DNA of 64,000 nt from Psychrobacter nivimaris (GCF_009812035.1 NZ_VZIZ01000007.1:124001-188000), one strand, 5' to 3'. Counted from the first letter of the stretch, positions 44,601 to 54,723 are shown. The notes: generated from the sequence alone by a model not told the origin. A program made the numbers and translations.

Positions 44601-46406
44601 TTAGAACCAGTCCGCTTGCATATCAGTGCAAACTGAATTGGTGTTGGTTAATAATTCGATGTCGCGTTTAACTAATGGTAGTTCCCAATCGATGAAGTAT
44701 TTGGCTGCTTGTATCTTGCCTTTGTAAAAGTTTTGCTGCTCGACATCTTGCGTCGTACTTAGCAGCTGCTCGGCTTTACTGGCTTGGCGAATCCAAATCC
44801 AGCTCAGTACAATTGAGGCAAAAATATTCATTAGTGCTTGAGCATTACCAGTCAATGTCAGTGCTTCTTCTGTCTGCAACACTTTGCCCAAATGCACGAG
44901 CACTTCATGCAACTGACCCATATAAGGCATCAGCTTGCCTGCAAGTTGCGCGCTCTCAGGTGTAGTGATGCTTTCTAAATCTTGTGTAATTTCACGTTTT
45001 AGGATTTGAATGCCTAACCCACCTTTTTGCCATAACTTACGGAATGACAAATCTAGCGCCTGCACACCGTTTGTGCCTTCATGGATAGGATTTAGACGAT
45101 TGTCACGCCAAAACTGCTCAGCCTGATATTCACGTGTATAGCCTGCGCCGCCCAATACTTGAATACCCAAATCATTGGCTTTTGGACCATATTCAGATGG
45201 CCATGCTTTTAGCACTGGCGTTAGCAAATCTAATAGTTCAGTTAGCTCATTTTTTAGTGTTTCGTCTTCACAGGTATTGATACGGTCAATTAGGTTTGAG
45301 CCATATAAGCATAATGAGATGCCGCCTTCAGAATAAGCTTTTTGTGCCAATAGCATGCGCTTTACGTCACCATGCTGAATAATGGCCGTTGCATCATCTT
45401 CAGGCTTATTGTTTGGCGCAATGCGACCTTGTGTACGGTCTTTGGCATAATCTAGCGAATACTGATAGCCGCGATAACCAATCATAGAAGCACCAAAACC
45501 AACTGCGATACGTGCTTCATTCATCATCTTGAACATATAACGCAAGCCAAAATGCTCTTCGCCGATCAAATAACCATAACAATCGCCTTCATCGCCGAAG
45601 CTCAATGCCGTAGAAGTCGCACCTCTATAACCAAGCTTATGAATCAGTCCAGTCAGATGTACATCGTTACGCTCGCCAACAGACAAGTCATCGTTCAAGC
45701 GATACTTAGGCACGGCAAATAAAGAGATGCCTTTTACGCCACCTGGACCACCTGGCACTTTGGCCAATACCAAATGCACGATATTGTCAGATAGCTCATG
45801 ATCACCTGCTGAAATATAAATCTTGCTGCCCTTGACGCGGTACGAGCCATCGTTTTGTTTTACCGCGATGGTTTTGATATCGGCAAGCGATGAACCTGCA
45901 TGTGGTTCAGTCAGTGCCATGGTGCCGGTGAACTCACCTGTCAGCATACGCGGCATAAAGGCTGCTTTGATATCATCGCTAGCAAAATGCGAGATAACGT
46001 TGATTGCCGCAGTGGTCAAAAATGGATAGGCAGTCGTTGATGGATTGGCTGCCATAAAGTAGCCTGCCACAGCAGTCATAACCGTCTCAGGTAACTGCAT
46101 GCCACCATCTTCGAAGCTATAACGACCTGCGATAAAGCCAGACTCACGGAACGCATCAAAAGCGACTTTTACATCGTTTATCATGCTGACTTTTTTACCA
46201 TCGAACTGCGGCTCGTTCTTATCTGCGATATGGTTGTGTGGTAAAAATAAATCTGTCGCAATCTTATTTGCCGTCTCTAACACAGCATCAAATGTCTCGC
46301 GGCTATGTTCTGAGAACTTTGCGTGCTCGGTGAGTGATTCTGTGCCTAGTACATCATACAATTGGAAAGGTAATTCAAAATCGTTTAGGAGGGTATCTGC
46401 GGCCAT
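44601..46406 (-). CDS. Acyl-CoA dehydrogenase, large (about 600-residue) family
   Basis: This is a 601-residue FAD enzyme. The core is an acyl-CoA dehydrogenase (MALTEPHAGSSLADI near 167-182; FRDNRLNPIHEGTNGVQALDL near 430-450 with Glu in the HEGT position typical of the catalytic base). An extra C-terminal helical domain of about 130 residues follows, as in FadE-like proteins of Proteobacteria that act on medium or long chains. It is the first gene of the cluster, divergent from a GlxA-type AraC regulator, with a 180-base promoter spacer carrying repeated GACATAA sites. Confidence 0.87.
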   Translation of the reverse strand: MAADTLLNDFELPFQLYDVLGTESLTEHAKFSEHSRETFDAVLETANKIATDLFLPHNHIADKNEPQFDGKKVSMINDVKVAFDAFRESGFIAGRYSFEDGGMQLPETVMTAVAGYFMAANPSTTAYPFLTTAAINVISHFASDDIKAAFMPRMLTGEFTGTMALTEPHAGSSLADIKTIAVKQNDGSYRVKGSKIYISAGDHELSDNIVHLVLAKVPGGPGGVKGISLFAVPKYRLNDDLSVGERNDVHLTGLIHKLGYRGATSTALSFGDEGDCYGYLIGEEHFGLRYMFKMMNEARIAVGFGASMIGYRGYQYSLDYAKDRTQGRIAPNNKPEDDATAIIQHGDVKRMLLAQKAYSEGGISLCLYGSNLIDRINTCEDETLKNELTELLDLLTPVLKAWPSEYGPKANDLGIQVLGGAGYTREYQAEQFWRDNRLNPIHEGTNGVQALDLSFRKLWQKGGLGIQILKREITQDLESITTPESAQLAGKLMPYMGQLHEVLVHLGKVLQTEEALTLTGNAQALMNIFASIVLSWIWIRQASKAEQLLSTTQDVEQQNFYKGKIQAAKYFIDWELPLVKRDIELLTNTNSVCTDMQADWF

Positions 46407-46474
46407 AGTATTCTCGTTAACTGATTAAATGTGGTTATCAATTGATATTAGTCTAATTTGACACCTGTCCGTAT

Positions 46475-46511
46475 TGTCATTTATGACATAATTATGGTTA
46501 AATAAGACATA
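46475..46511. promoter_or_regulatory. Candidate AraC-type binding region: GACATAA repeats 21 bases apart plus TGTCAT-TT-ATGACA
   Basis: GACATAA-type motifs start at 46485 and 46506, exactly two helical turns apart, the spacing usual for AraC-family half sites. The first is part of the perfect inverted repeat TGTCATTTATGACA at 46475-46488. They lie between the divergent acyl-CoA dehydrogenase and AraC genes. Confidence 0.5.
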
Positions 46512-46587
46512 AACAGAGTATCTAACCAGTTAAAATCAACCAAATAATGGCTATTTTGGTCAGTACAGCAAAGGAAAAGAGTGACTT

Positions 46588-47610
46588 ATGCCCTATTTCA
46601 AACCTTTTAAAATGATTATTCTTGGCTTTGATGGTGTACTTGGCAGTGTGCTCTCTGGCGCATTGGACTTGTTTTCATTCACAGGGGTCAGCTGGCAGCG
46701 CTTTTCGGATGAGTCTGTAGAGCCACGATTTAATGTGCAGATCGCAAGCTTGGGTGGCGGTGATATCAGGTGCAGTAATCGCTTAATCATGCAAGCCCAC
46801 TGTGATATCCGAGACGTGACAGAGTGCGATTTATTGCTCGTGCCCACCATTGGCGACTCTATTGACAAGGTGCTAAAACAAAACAGTGAGCTACTGCCAC
46901 ACTTAGTACGGCTTGCAAATACCAAGGCCGATATAGCAAGCAACTGTAGCGGTGCATTTTTTTTGGCAAAGGCGGGATTATTAGATCATAAGATAGCCAC
47001 CACACACTGGGGCTATGCCAATAAGTTTAAGGCAGATTTTCCATTGGTGGATCTACAAGAAAATCAGTTTGTGACCCATTCAAGAAGCGAGTCAACAAAC
47101 CAATCAGGCAATATATTTTGTGCAGCTGGCGGCAGCGCCTTTTATGATTTGGGGTTATTATTGATTGAGCGCTACTGCGGACGTGAGATCTCTACGCAAG
47201 TGGCAAAAACCCAAATTATCGATAGCAAAAGAGGCAGTCAAAATAGCTATACCAATGTGACCTTACACAAGCCGCATTCCGACCATTTAATTAAACATGT
47301 CCAAGAATATATCGAAGAGAACTTTCAACATTCTTTGCAGGTCAGCAGTCTGGCTGCCATGGTAAATATTACCCCGCGCACTTTAAACAGGCGCTTTCAG
47401 TCCTGCGTGGCGATGCGACCGATTGAGTATATTCAGGCCGTTAGAATTGAACAAGCCAAACGCTTACTTGAGTTGGGCGATGTATCGATAAAGTCGCTTG
47501 CCGATCAAGTAGGTTATGATGATATCTCCTCCTTCACGCGTCTATTTAAACGCGCGACAGAGCTGACGCCTAAAGAGTATCAAGATAAGTTTTCGCGGTT
47601 GGCTATTTAA
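46588..47610 (+). CDS. GlxA-type AraC family regulator (DJ-1/PfpI domain plus HTH)
   Basis: This is a 340-residue regulator. Residues about 8-190 form a DJ-1/PfpI (class I glutamine amidotransferase-like) domain (CSGAFFLAKAGLLDHKIATTHW around 124-146). Residues about 235-335 form an AraC helix-turn-helix pair (LQVSSLAAMVNITPRTLNRRF; KSLADQVGYDDISSFTRLFKR). It is divergent from the acyl-CoA dehydrogenase cluster and is its probable activator. The inducer is unknown. AAGGAAAAGAG precedes the ATG. It converges with the LD-carboxypeptidase gene with only 19 bases between stops. Confidence 0.86.
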   Translation: MPYFKPFKMIILGFDGVLGSVLSGALDLFSFTGVSWQRFSDESVEPRFNVQIASLGGGDIRCSNRLIMQAHCDIRDVTECDLLLVPTIGDSIDKVLKQNSELLPHLVRLANTKADIASNCSGAFFLAKAGLLDHKIATTHWGYANKFKADFPLVDLQENQFVTHSRSESTNQSGNIFCAAGGSAFYDLGLLLIERYCGREISTQVAKTQIIDSKRGSQNSYTNVTLHKPHSDHLIKHVQEYIEENFQHSLQVSSLAAMVNITPRTLNRRFQSCVAMRPIEYIQAVRIEQAKRLLELGDVSIKSLADQVGYDDISSFTRLFKRATELTPKEYQDKFSRLAI

Positions 47611-47629
47611 AAAGGACAGTGATTAACGT

Positions 47630-48907
47630 TTAAGCAGTCTGCCACAAGCCTTCTACTTGGATAGCATCAGCTTTAATAGTTGGGTAATCGTTAAATGATA
47701 ACTGATAGCCACCATCTGTATTAGGTATAAGCTGGCAAGTCGCTCCCAGCGGAAAGCTGTATTTTTTGCCGATATGACCAAAAGGCATACCACTATATAT
47801 CGGCAATCCTGTTAATTCATGCAGCTGACGAATGACTGTGGCGACATCATAACGTTTGTCATAGCTGTCCTCGCCCGTACCAGACAATGCCCCAAATACA
47901 ATCGCTTGCTGCCCTTTGAACACACCTGCGAGATATAAGTCATATAACATGCGCTCAATACGATACGCCTGCTCGCCGACATCTTCTAAAAACACAATGC
48001 CGCCATCGATACGCGGTAAGTACTCACTACCTGCCAGCGCCGATACGACACTTAGGTTGCCACCCCAAATCGTACCAGTTAATGGTTTCGGCTCACCCTT
48101 TGTCAGTATGACAGGTAGCTGCTGACTGGTTAATGAAGCATCTTGTATGCTGATAGTTAGATTGGGATTGGTTAGTGCTTCAACAAACTGCTGACAGCTG
48201 ACTTTATCGGGCGCGGTTTTACCAAATTCGCTATAGAGCATTGGCGCGGCAAGCGAGCTCATTGACCCTTTTGCCAATAGCGCACACTGAATAGCCGTTA
48301 CATCGCTAAAGCCTGCGAGTATCGTGCCACGCTCCTTCATAATCCGTCCTAGCGTCGCCCAATCCACCATAGGCAATATGCGCATGGCACCGTAACCACC
48401 GCGCACACCTAGCAGTAACTTGGGCGCGGCTATTGCCCCAGTGGCAAGATTTTGAAAATCGCTAGCACGCTGTGAGTCCGTTCCCGCAAAGCGTAAATAC
48501 TGACGATTGGTAATAGCAGGATTCTCTACTTTAAACCCAGCGCAAGCCACACGATCTAATGCCAATTGATTACGCTCATCACTACCACCAACGTTAGAGC
48601 TAGCAAAAAGTCGCGTCTCAATCATAGCCGTGATACAACCTGTCTGCGTCAATAATTCCTGTGACGTTTGTGATGATGAGCTATCATCCAATAACGAAGT
48701 TGGCAGATCATCCTTGGTCAGCTGCGTACTATGACCAGACTCGATAGGACTGGCTGCCAGCGCTTGAGACATACCTTGGCTCGCTAGTACTGCTGTGCCT
48801 GCACTCACACCGATTCGACGTAGAAACTGCCGACGGTTTAGCCCAGATGTTGTTTCAGTTGCACGATTATTTTTATCATCTTTCCATGACTGACGCTTAA
48901 TCCCCAT
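47630..48907 (-). CDS. LD-carboxypeptidase (peptidase family S66) with Tat signal
   Basis: This is a 425-residue exported enzyme. The N-terminus has a twin-arginine signal (LNRRQFLRRIG, Arg25-Arg26, then a hydrophobic stretch ending ALAA near 52). The mature part is S66-like: LLGVRGGYGAMRILP, GFSDVTAIQ (probable nucleophile Ser), EDVGEQAYRIERML (probable Glu) and the GMPFGHIG His. These peptidases remove the terminal D-Ala from the murein tetrapeptide. E. coli LdcA is cytoplasmic, so the Tat signal places this one in the periplasm, which is less usual but known. An unusual Gln/Ser/Leu-rich segment (about 55-90) links signal and domain. Confidence 0.85.
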   Translation of the reverse strand: MGIKRQSWKDDKNNRATETTSGLNRRQFLRRIGVSAGTAVLASQGMSQALAASPIESGHSTQLTKDDLPTSLLDDSSSSQTSQELLTQTGCITAMIETRLFASSNVGGSDERNQLALDRVACAGFKVENPAITNRQYLRFAGTDSQRASDFQNLATGAIAAPKLLLGVRGGYGAMRILPMVDWATLGRIMKERGTILAGFSDVTAIQCALLAKGSMSSLAAPMLYSEFGKTAPDKVSCQQFVEALTNPNLTISIQDASLTSQQLPVILTKGEPKPLTGTIWGGNLSVVSALAGSEYLPRIDGGIVFLEDVGEQAYRIERMLYDLYLAGVFKGQQAIVFGALSGTGEDSYDKRYDVATVIRQLHELTGLPIYSGMPFGHIGKKYSFPLGATCQLIPNTDGGYQLSFNDYPTIKADAIQVEGLWQTA

Positions 48908-49106
48908 ATCTTACTGCTACCTTATCGCTTTTATTTTTATGATTTTTTTAAACCTTATGACAGCATATTGTAGACGCTTTTCTGACATTGATGGTTGCCT
49001 GATCTTTACCGATATTTACTTTTTCGCTACTGAGACACACAATATAGGTCGACTAGATTTGTTACTGTAAATACAAATTCATCGCAAAAAACAAAGGGTA
49101 ATAATT

Positions 49107-49586
49107 ATGTTTAATAAAAAAACCGATAAAAACAAGTCACTTGATTCTAATTTGGAATACTTGCTGGGCAAAGAAGACAAGCTGAAAGAAAAGTTAGAGG
49201 ACAACGGCTACCTTGAGCCGTTTAGTGATGATTTAATGCTATTTATGAGTCTTGTCAAAGACTATTACAAAGGTGACTACCGTAAAATTCCTTTTAAGAC
49301 AATCTCAGCTGGCGTTATTGGTACGCTCTATGTGCTAAATCCAATTGACCTCATTCCTGATTCTATTCCGTTTATCGGCCATATCGATGATGCGTTAGTA
49401 CTTAAATTTTGTTTAAAGCAGGCCCGAAAAGATCTGCAAAAATATAAAGAATGGAAGCAGGAACAATCAGCTACTAAGGATAAATTAGAAGATAAGAACG
49501 ACACGGATAAGACTGATAACGATAAAACTAGTAGTGATCAGAAAGACAGCGACGAGACTGGTACGAATCTGAAGAAAGCCTCATAA
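49107..49586 (+). CDS. YkvA/DUF1232 family protein
   Basis: This is a 159-residue protein with the DUF1232 core YVLNPIDLIPDSIPFIGHIDDALV (about 76-99). It includes a short hydrophobic hairpin that probably inserts in the membrane. The N-terminal part is charged. The C-terminal 30 residues are a highly charged Lys/Asp/Ser/Thr low-complexity tail. Function of the family is unknown. It has its own shared terminator downstream at 49624-49665. Confidence 0.8.
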   Translation: MFNKKTDKNKSLDSNLEYLLGKEDKLKEKLEDNGYLEPFSDDLMLFMSLVKDYYKGDYRKIPFKTISAGVIGTLYVLNPIDLIPDSIPFIGHIDDALVLKFCLKQARKDLQKYKEWKQEQSATKDKLEDKNDTDKTDNDKTSSDQKDSDETGTNLKKAS

Positions 49587-49623
49587 ATATTAATACTTTC
49601 AGCGATTAAAAACTGCACTATCG

Positions 49624-49665
49624 AAAAAGCCACAACCGCGAATTAATATTTCGGTCGTGGCTTTT
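49624..49665. terminator. Bidirectional rho-independent terminator
   Basis: AAAAGCCAC-ACCG and CGGT-GTGGCTTTT form a stem with A and T runs on the two sides. It lies between convergent genes ending at 49586 (+) and 49695 (-). Confidence 0.85.
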
Positions 49666-49694
49666 GTTATTTTTGACTTATTCAATACTATATT

Positions 49695-50000
49695 TTAATC
49701 AGGCACTTCATAATTGGCTTTTTCTGGGTTAAGACCAAACGAGTAAACGAAGGTCGCAACGAGGCTATTGACAATAATGAAAGGCAAATCAATCGCAGCA
49801 TGACCAAGCGCATAGCGACCAAGCAGCCAAGAGACGATCAACATGATAATAAAAAATGCACCCAAATATGCCAAAATCGCAGGGTGTTTCAAATTATAAG
49901 GCTGTTCAGGCGTCGGTTGTTTGTCTAATACATACGTCCTTACCGCCCAACCAGCTGCATAAGAGAACCCACCTAATACCACGTAACTGAAAAAATTCAT
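49695..50000 (-). CDS. Small hypothetical membrane protein
   Basis: This 101-residue protein has three hydrophobic segments (about 3-22, 44-64 and 72-90) and a short charged loop (LDKQPTPEQPYNLKHP). The first segment could also be a signal anchor. No family is recognised. The ATG at 50000 is followed by MNFFSYVVLGGF. It lies 93 bases from a lipoprotein gene in the same direction. Confidence 0.6.
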   Translation of the reverse strand: MNFFSYVVLGGFSYAAGWAVRTYVLDKQPTPEQPYNLKHPAILAYLGAFFIIMLIVSWLLGRYALGHAAIDLPFIIVNSLVATFVYSFGLNPEKANYEVPD

Positions 50001-50092
50001 ATCGCTTAACTCTAATGGTATGACTGTTTATAACAAAATACTGTTTATACAAATATTATCGACCAACAATGATATTTATAGTCGATACTTAT

Positions 50093-50638
50093 TTAAATAC
50101 TATCATCAACATTATCGATAACAAGATTAGCATGTGGATTGGCTAAAATATCGGTATTCACCTCATCACACTCCACACGGTAGATCGTGTTGGCACCTCG
50201 GTAGATATACGACAAGTACTCACTGTCTAAGAGCGGATCAATATTTGCGTAAGCTGGTTTGACATGAGCCAGTACAAGCACTCGATCAGGACGACCAATA
50301 ACCGCATCGACATTATCTGGATCAATAGAGAAAAACTGCGGTATGTCGCTATTGTCTATTATTTCTAACGGCTCTGGATTGTCCCAGACGCGCTTAGCAG
50401 TGACGGGCTCTTTCATCTGCATCACCCAAGTGTCATCTTGCTGGCTGACCTTTATCTGTGCAGGTTCATCTTGACTCACCGTATAACAACCCTCAAAGAC
50501 AGACAGATCTGCCGCAACTTCGGTATCTGCTTGAAGGCTAGTATCACTACAAGCGCTCAGAAAAATCGCGCTGCTAGTAGTTACACTGAGCATCAGATAC
50601 GTCAGTCTCTTATTAAATAAATTCGAGCGTAAGGACAT
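50093..50638 (-). CDS. Putative lipoprotein
   Basis: This is a 181-residue envelope protein. A signal peptide with lipobox (IFLSAC, Cys30) shows processing by signal peptidase II. The mature part is acidic, with repeated aromatic/acidic stretches (VFEGCYTVSQDEPAQIKVSQQDDTW; EYLSYIYRGANTIYRVECDEV) and two further cysteines that could pair. No family is recognised. The start at 50638 is preferred over one six codons upstream because it gives the usual basic n-region. Asp follows soon after the lipid Cys, so inner- or outer-membrane sorting is uncertain. Confidence 0.7.
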   Translation of the reverse strand: MSLRSNLFNKRLTYLMLSVTTSSAIFLSACSDTSLQADTEVAADLSVFEGCYTVSQDEPAQIKVSQQDDTWVMQMKEPVTAKRVWDNPEPLEIIDNSDIPQFFSIDPDNVDAVIGRPDRVLVLAHVKPAYANIDPLLDSEYLSYIYRGANTIYRVECDEVNTDILANPHANLVIDNVDDSI

Positions 50639-50988
50639 AATGGGGTTATCCTGCAATCATGCATTAAAAACTTTTATTAAGTGTACTATTATCAAAATGT
50701 CACTAGATAGCTGTATAAGAAAAATGCGCTTAGGCATCTTGGTAGCAAAGACAGCTCAGTCATTAAAAACCAGTGGCTTTCAGTGAGCTTCGCTATTTTA
50801 ACAGAAAACTAGGACGTTACTATTATGTTATAAGTTACCGTAACGGTTTTCTGACTTTGTGCGTCACGACTGCCCATATTTATGATAGATTTGCTATACT
50901 CACAACGTCATCATCATCGTTCGAATAACGTAAACGAGATGCTCTAGTACTACCCTATGCTTACCACTTATCAGGTCCATACTCTTTT
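50639..50988. other. Divergent promoter region
   Basis: About 350 bases lie between the lipoprotein gene and the RNase HI-DnaQ gene. No coding frame or RNA was seen. It should contain promoters for both directions. Confidence 0.4.
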
Positions 50989-52629
50989 ATGTCAGACAAC
51001 CGTAATTCAATGCCAAACACTCATAAAGACAACGCGATTGATCCATTGGCTGCTAAAACAAACACCACTGTGGCCTATACTGATGGTGCTTGCAAAGGCA
51101 ATCCTGGCGCTGGCGGCTGGGGCGCACATCTTATATTTAGTGATGGCAGCACACAAGATTTATACGGCGGCGACAAAGAAACCACCAATAACCGTATGGA
51201 ACTAATGGGTGCGATACAAGCCCTGACGCATAGCCCGCATGAGCATACTCTTGAGATTTGGACTGACTCCAGTTATGTCAAAAAAGGCATAACTGAATGG
51301 ATTGAAGGTTGGAAGAAAAAGGGCTGGAAAACTGCCAGTAAAAAGCCCGTCGCCAATCAAGACCTATGGCAACAATTGGATAAGCTCTGCCAACAGCGTG
51401 ATGTTAGCTGGCATTGGGTCAAGGGTCACGCTGGACATGCTGGTAACGAAAAAGCAGATGAGCTGGCAAACTTAGGTGTCACCTCAAACAGCGGCCATTC
51501 AGCTATAGTCAGTAAAGCAGATACGGCTAAAAAAAAAGACCACATAGCGACTGATATTAATCCTAATACTGACACTGATACCTTGCAAAAATCGTCTAGC
51601 GCTGACTGGCTAAGTTTCGATCCATTGGGTCTAGATATGATGGACGATAATTTTGATGAAGAGCTCTTAGAACCTGAGCCGCTAAGAGAAGATAGTCAGC
51701 GTGCTGCTAACACCCTTAAAATAAATAAAGACATTGCTGTAGAATCTAACAGCCATCAAGATAATACATACAACCCGACGAGTACCAAAGCTATGCCAGA
51801 TATTCAAACGCACCTAGATGATACCGTCGACAATGATATGTTGCCAAGTGTAGAATCTGACGCCCCTAAGTTCGATGGGGATACTAGCCGTGCCAACCCA
51901 CATTTTAAGCCGCTACTACCAAAGCCGATACATCGTCATGAAGCAGATCGTCAGCTCATTATGGATACAGAAACCACAGGGCTTGATGCACTAAAAGGCG
52001 ACCGTATTATCGAGGTCGGTATTGTGGAGCTGGTCGGACGTAAGTTTACTGGTGAAAAGCTGCACGTTTATATCAATCCACAGCGTGGCATGGATGACGA
52101 AGTCATTCGTATTCATGGTATCTCTGAAGCATTTTTGACTGACAAACCGACCTTTGATCAAGTGGCTCAGTCTTTGTATGACTTTATGGATGGCGCTGAG
52201 ATTATCGCTCATAACGCTACTTTTGATATGAACTTCTTAAATATGGAGTTTGCAAAAGTTGGTCTGAATGATTTTGCTAATCGAGTGCAAGTAACCGATT
52301 CACTGGCGATGGCCAAGCAGCAGTATCCTGGGCAAAAAAACACGCTAGATGCCCTCGTGCGTCGCCTAAATGTTGGTAAGCAAGACCGTACTTTTCACGG
52401 GGCATTACTTGACTCAGAGATTTTAGCCGAAGTTTATCTGGCGATGACTGGTGGACAGGTCACGCTTGCCATCGAAGAGGATACAGATACCGATGGCGGA
52501 CAAACCGCTCATGCAAGTTTCGCCAATTTAGCGAATTTATTGCTGGCATCAACGGCGGATGAAACTGCTGACCAAAGCTGGTATGCCGCTTTGGCAGAAG
52601 ATTATCCTGCCCTAAAAGCTAGCATGTAA
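50989..52629 (+). CDS. RNase HI - DNA polymerase III epsilon subunit fusion
   Basis: This single 546-residue frame joins two replication/repair enzymes. Residues 26-165 are RNase HI with Asp32, Glu71, Asp93, His150 and Asp157 intact; it degrades RNA of RNA-DNA hybrids. Residues about 318-500 are the DnaQ proofreading exonuclease, with Asp326-x-Glu328, His408-x-x-x-x-Asp413, His470 and Asp475 intact. It ends with a Q-x-x-L-x-I clamp-binding-like motif at 490-495, placed as in E. coli epsilon. A linker of about 150 residues is acidic and mostly disordered. In E. coli rnhA and dnaQ are separate neighbouring genes. No stop or frameshift separates the domains. The start is uncertain: no clear ribosome-binding site, and an in-frame ATG lies seven codons later. 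Confidence 0.9.
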   Translation: MSDNRNSMPNTHKDNAIDPLAAKTNTTVAYTDGACKGNPGAGGWGAHLIFSDGSTQDLYGGDKETTNNRMELMGAIQALTHSPHEHTLEIWTDSSYVKKGITEWIEGWKKKGWKTASKKPVANQDLWQQLDKLCQQRDVSWHWVKGHAGHAGNEKADELANLGVTSNSGHSAIVSKADTAKKKDHIATDINPNTDTDTLQKSSSADWLSFDPLGLDMMDDNFDEELLEPEPLREDSQRAANTLKINKDIAVESNSHQDNTYNPTSTKAMPDIQTHLDDTVDNDMLPSVESDAPKFDGDTSRANPHFKPLLPKPIHRHEADRQLIMDTETTGLDALKGDRIIEVGIVELVGRKFTGEKLHVYINPQRGMDDEVIRIHGISEAFLTDKPTFDQVAQSLYDFMDGAEIIAHNATFDMNFLNMEFAKVGLNDFANRVQVTDSLAMAKQQYPGQKNTLDALVRRLNVGKQDRTFHGALLDSEILAEVYLAMTGGQVTLAIEEDTDTDGGQTAHASFANLANLLLASTADETADQSWYAALAEDYPALKASM

Positions 52630-52773
52630 TTGTCGTTCGAATTTTTATTGAACCGACATTTGTATAATTTAGTCTTGATTATTATGATAGAAAGCGTTAA
52701 AACATCACTAGCCAATACTTTCTGAATCAAATTTATATTGCTATTCTCATCAGTACATTATGGAAAAATACTT

Positions 52774-54456
52774 ATGGACCAGTCTGCGCAAATGAAGCTA
52801 ACCGCCCCAACGCTTAGTGTTACTGATTTTAACCTACCATCACTCCATTTACTGCATGATGAGGTTATAGCAACGCTTAAAGATACCGAGATTCATTTAG
52901 GTGAGTTCAATGATGATAGTAGTCAGGCGCCTTTGTTGTCAGATTCTATCGAAGTATTAAAGCAGCTGTCTTGTATTTTCAAACTCATTTCTTTGGTCGG
53001 TGCAGAAGCATTGAATGATGCCATTGTTGGTGGTTTACAGAGACTTTATGACAATGGTGATAATAACGATACTGATTTGATCATGGATCTATCAGAAGCC
53101 ATCATGACCTTGGATCGTTATGTTGAGTTTGTCCTCTTGACTGAATCGGTAGAGCCTACTCTACTGATACCTGTAATCAACAAGCTTAATGCGCATAGTC
53201 AAGAAGCTCCTATTACGGCAGACTATTTTGCAGCTTTTGGTAGCAGTAGTGTCATCATCGCCAATCCTGAACAAAACTTTGAATCTCTAAGCACGCTTAA
53301 TCTAGACACAGAGCTGCTGACCAACGCGTATCGTAGTGGCCTTAGCATTGCACTACTCAATCAAGATGGCAAAATTGACTCAGCAGATCAGCAAAAGCTG
53401 GATGCTATGAGTGCAGCTTGTGCATTAATTGCCTCAAATACTGATAGCTTATTTTGGCAAGCGGCGACTGCTGCTGTGACTGATATCGCAGCAGTATTAC
53501 CATTAAACTTGAGTCAAAAACACACACTTATCTATTTAGAGCAGCAATTTCAAAGCTATTTACCAGTCATGGATACCCGCTTTGCAGATTTAGTGAGCTT
53601 TGCCTGTCAACGTGATAACGAGCAAGCGCATCAACTACGTGAACAGTATGCCAGTAACCATTTAGAAGGTGCTCAGCTAGAACAAATGAAACGCTTTTTA
53701 TTCGGTCCTAACCGCGAACTTACCGATACGTTAAACACAATTATTCAAAATCAGATCAATAATATTAAAGAACACGTCGATAGTTATGCACGTGGCGATT
53801 CAATCAACCCTATTGATATGCAGACCGCGCAAATTATCGAAGAGCTGACTGAGCTTAGTTCAGCATTACGTTTATTAGGTCTGTCCAACGCAGCCAATAG
53901 TCTTAGCGAAGCAGCAGAAGCTGTGAGCCATTGGCAAGCACCTTCCCCTGACGATTTTGATCATTTGCTACTAGCGTTAATGCATGCAGAGAACGCCGCC
54001 ATTGCCATGGCAGAGATGCATACACCAGGGGCAATCTATCTGCCACTGAATAACCCGCATATCTCATTGCATCAGCTTAATACGGCTAATGATACCTTGA
54101 TACAAGAAAGCCGAACTGCTATTGCTAGTGCCGAGCAAGCCATCAATGATTATTTGGCGGAGCCTGAGCGCGATATGCTCAATATCCAAAATATTCCTGG
54201 GATGATGCGTCAAGTAGCAGGCGCAGTACGCTTCTTACAACTGCCCACACCTTCCAGCATGCTGAGTCAGCTAGCCAACTACATTGAAAAGCGTATCGAA
54301 GGCGGACGACGTATCGAAGACAGTACGTTAGCCTGCATCGCTGATGTTATCATGGCGGTCGATCATCACTTAGATGGTTTTGAGAATAATCGCCCTGTCA
54401 GCAAACAAGCGCTTGATGTGGGGCAGCAAAGCTTAAGCCACCTACTTGCTGCTTAA
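52774..54456 (+). CDS. fimL: FimL-like regulator (ChpA N-terminal-like, type IV pilus/cAMP control)
   Basis: This is a soluble, almost entirely helical protein of about 560 residues. It resembles FimL and the N-terminal part of ChpA/PilL, with repeated Hpt-like helical bundles lacking the phosphorylatable His motif. Typical segments are ELTELSSALRLLGLSNAANSLSEA near 370-395 and IPGMMRQVAGAVRFLQLP near 480-498. In Pseudomonas and Acinetobacter FimL promotes type IV pilus assembly, twitching and cAMP production. Length matches FimL (about 556). The ATG at 52774 is preferred over a start twelve codons earlier. No pilus genes are nearby. Confidence 0.72.
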   Translation: MDQSAQMKLTAPTLSVTDFNLPSLHLLHDEVIATLKDTEIHLGEFNDDSSQAPLLSDSIEVLKQLSCIFKLISLVGAEALNDAIVGGLQRLYDNGDNNDTDLIMDLSEAIMTLDRYVEFVLLTESVEPTLLIPVINKLNAHSQEAPITADYFAAFGSSSVIIANPEQNFESLSTLNLDTELLTNAYRSGLSIALLNQDGKIDSADQQKLDAMSAACALIASNTDSLFWQAATAAVTDIAAVLPLNLSQKHTLIYLEQQFQSYLPVMDTRFADLVSFACQRDNEQAHQLREQYASNHLEGAQLEQMKRFLFGPNRELTDTLNTIIQNQINNIKEHVDSYARGDSINPIDMQTAQIIEELTELSSALRLLGLSNAANSLSEAAEAVSHWQAPSPDDFDHLLLALMHAENAAIAMAEMHTPGAIYLPLNNPHISLHQLNTANDTLIQESRTAIASAEQAINDYLAEPERDMLNIQNIPGMMRQVAGAVRFLQLPTPSSMLSQLANYIEKRIEGGRRIEDSTLACIADVIMAVDHHLDGFENNRPVSKQALDVGQQSLSHLLAA

Positions 54457-54723
54457 CTTTTCTTATTGTCATGGCATGGTTATTATCTCTTAGCCATGAC
54501 ATCTCATTTACGTATAGATAATTCAAGATAATGTAGGTACGAGTCAGGCACGTGAAAGCGCTACAGTCATTAGGTTGAACTAGCCTGGTCATGAGGCTGA
54601 ACCAGCCTGGCAACATATATGGATATCTGGGTATCTGGTTTACATAGAATTGATGATATTTTACTCTAAAACAGTCTGTGTCTACGTCGATGCGGACTTA
54701 CTTTATAATGTTTGGAATTTTAT

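Noticed and set aside
52738..54456. Sensor histidine kinase (ChpA) instead of FimL
   Set aside because: There are no kinase, CheW or receiver domains, and the length fits FimL.
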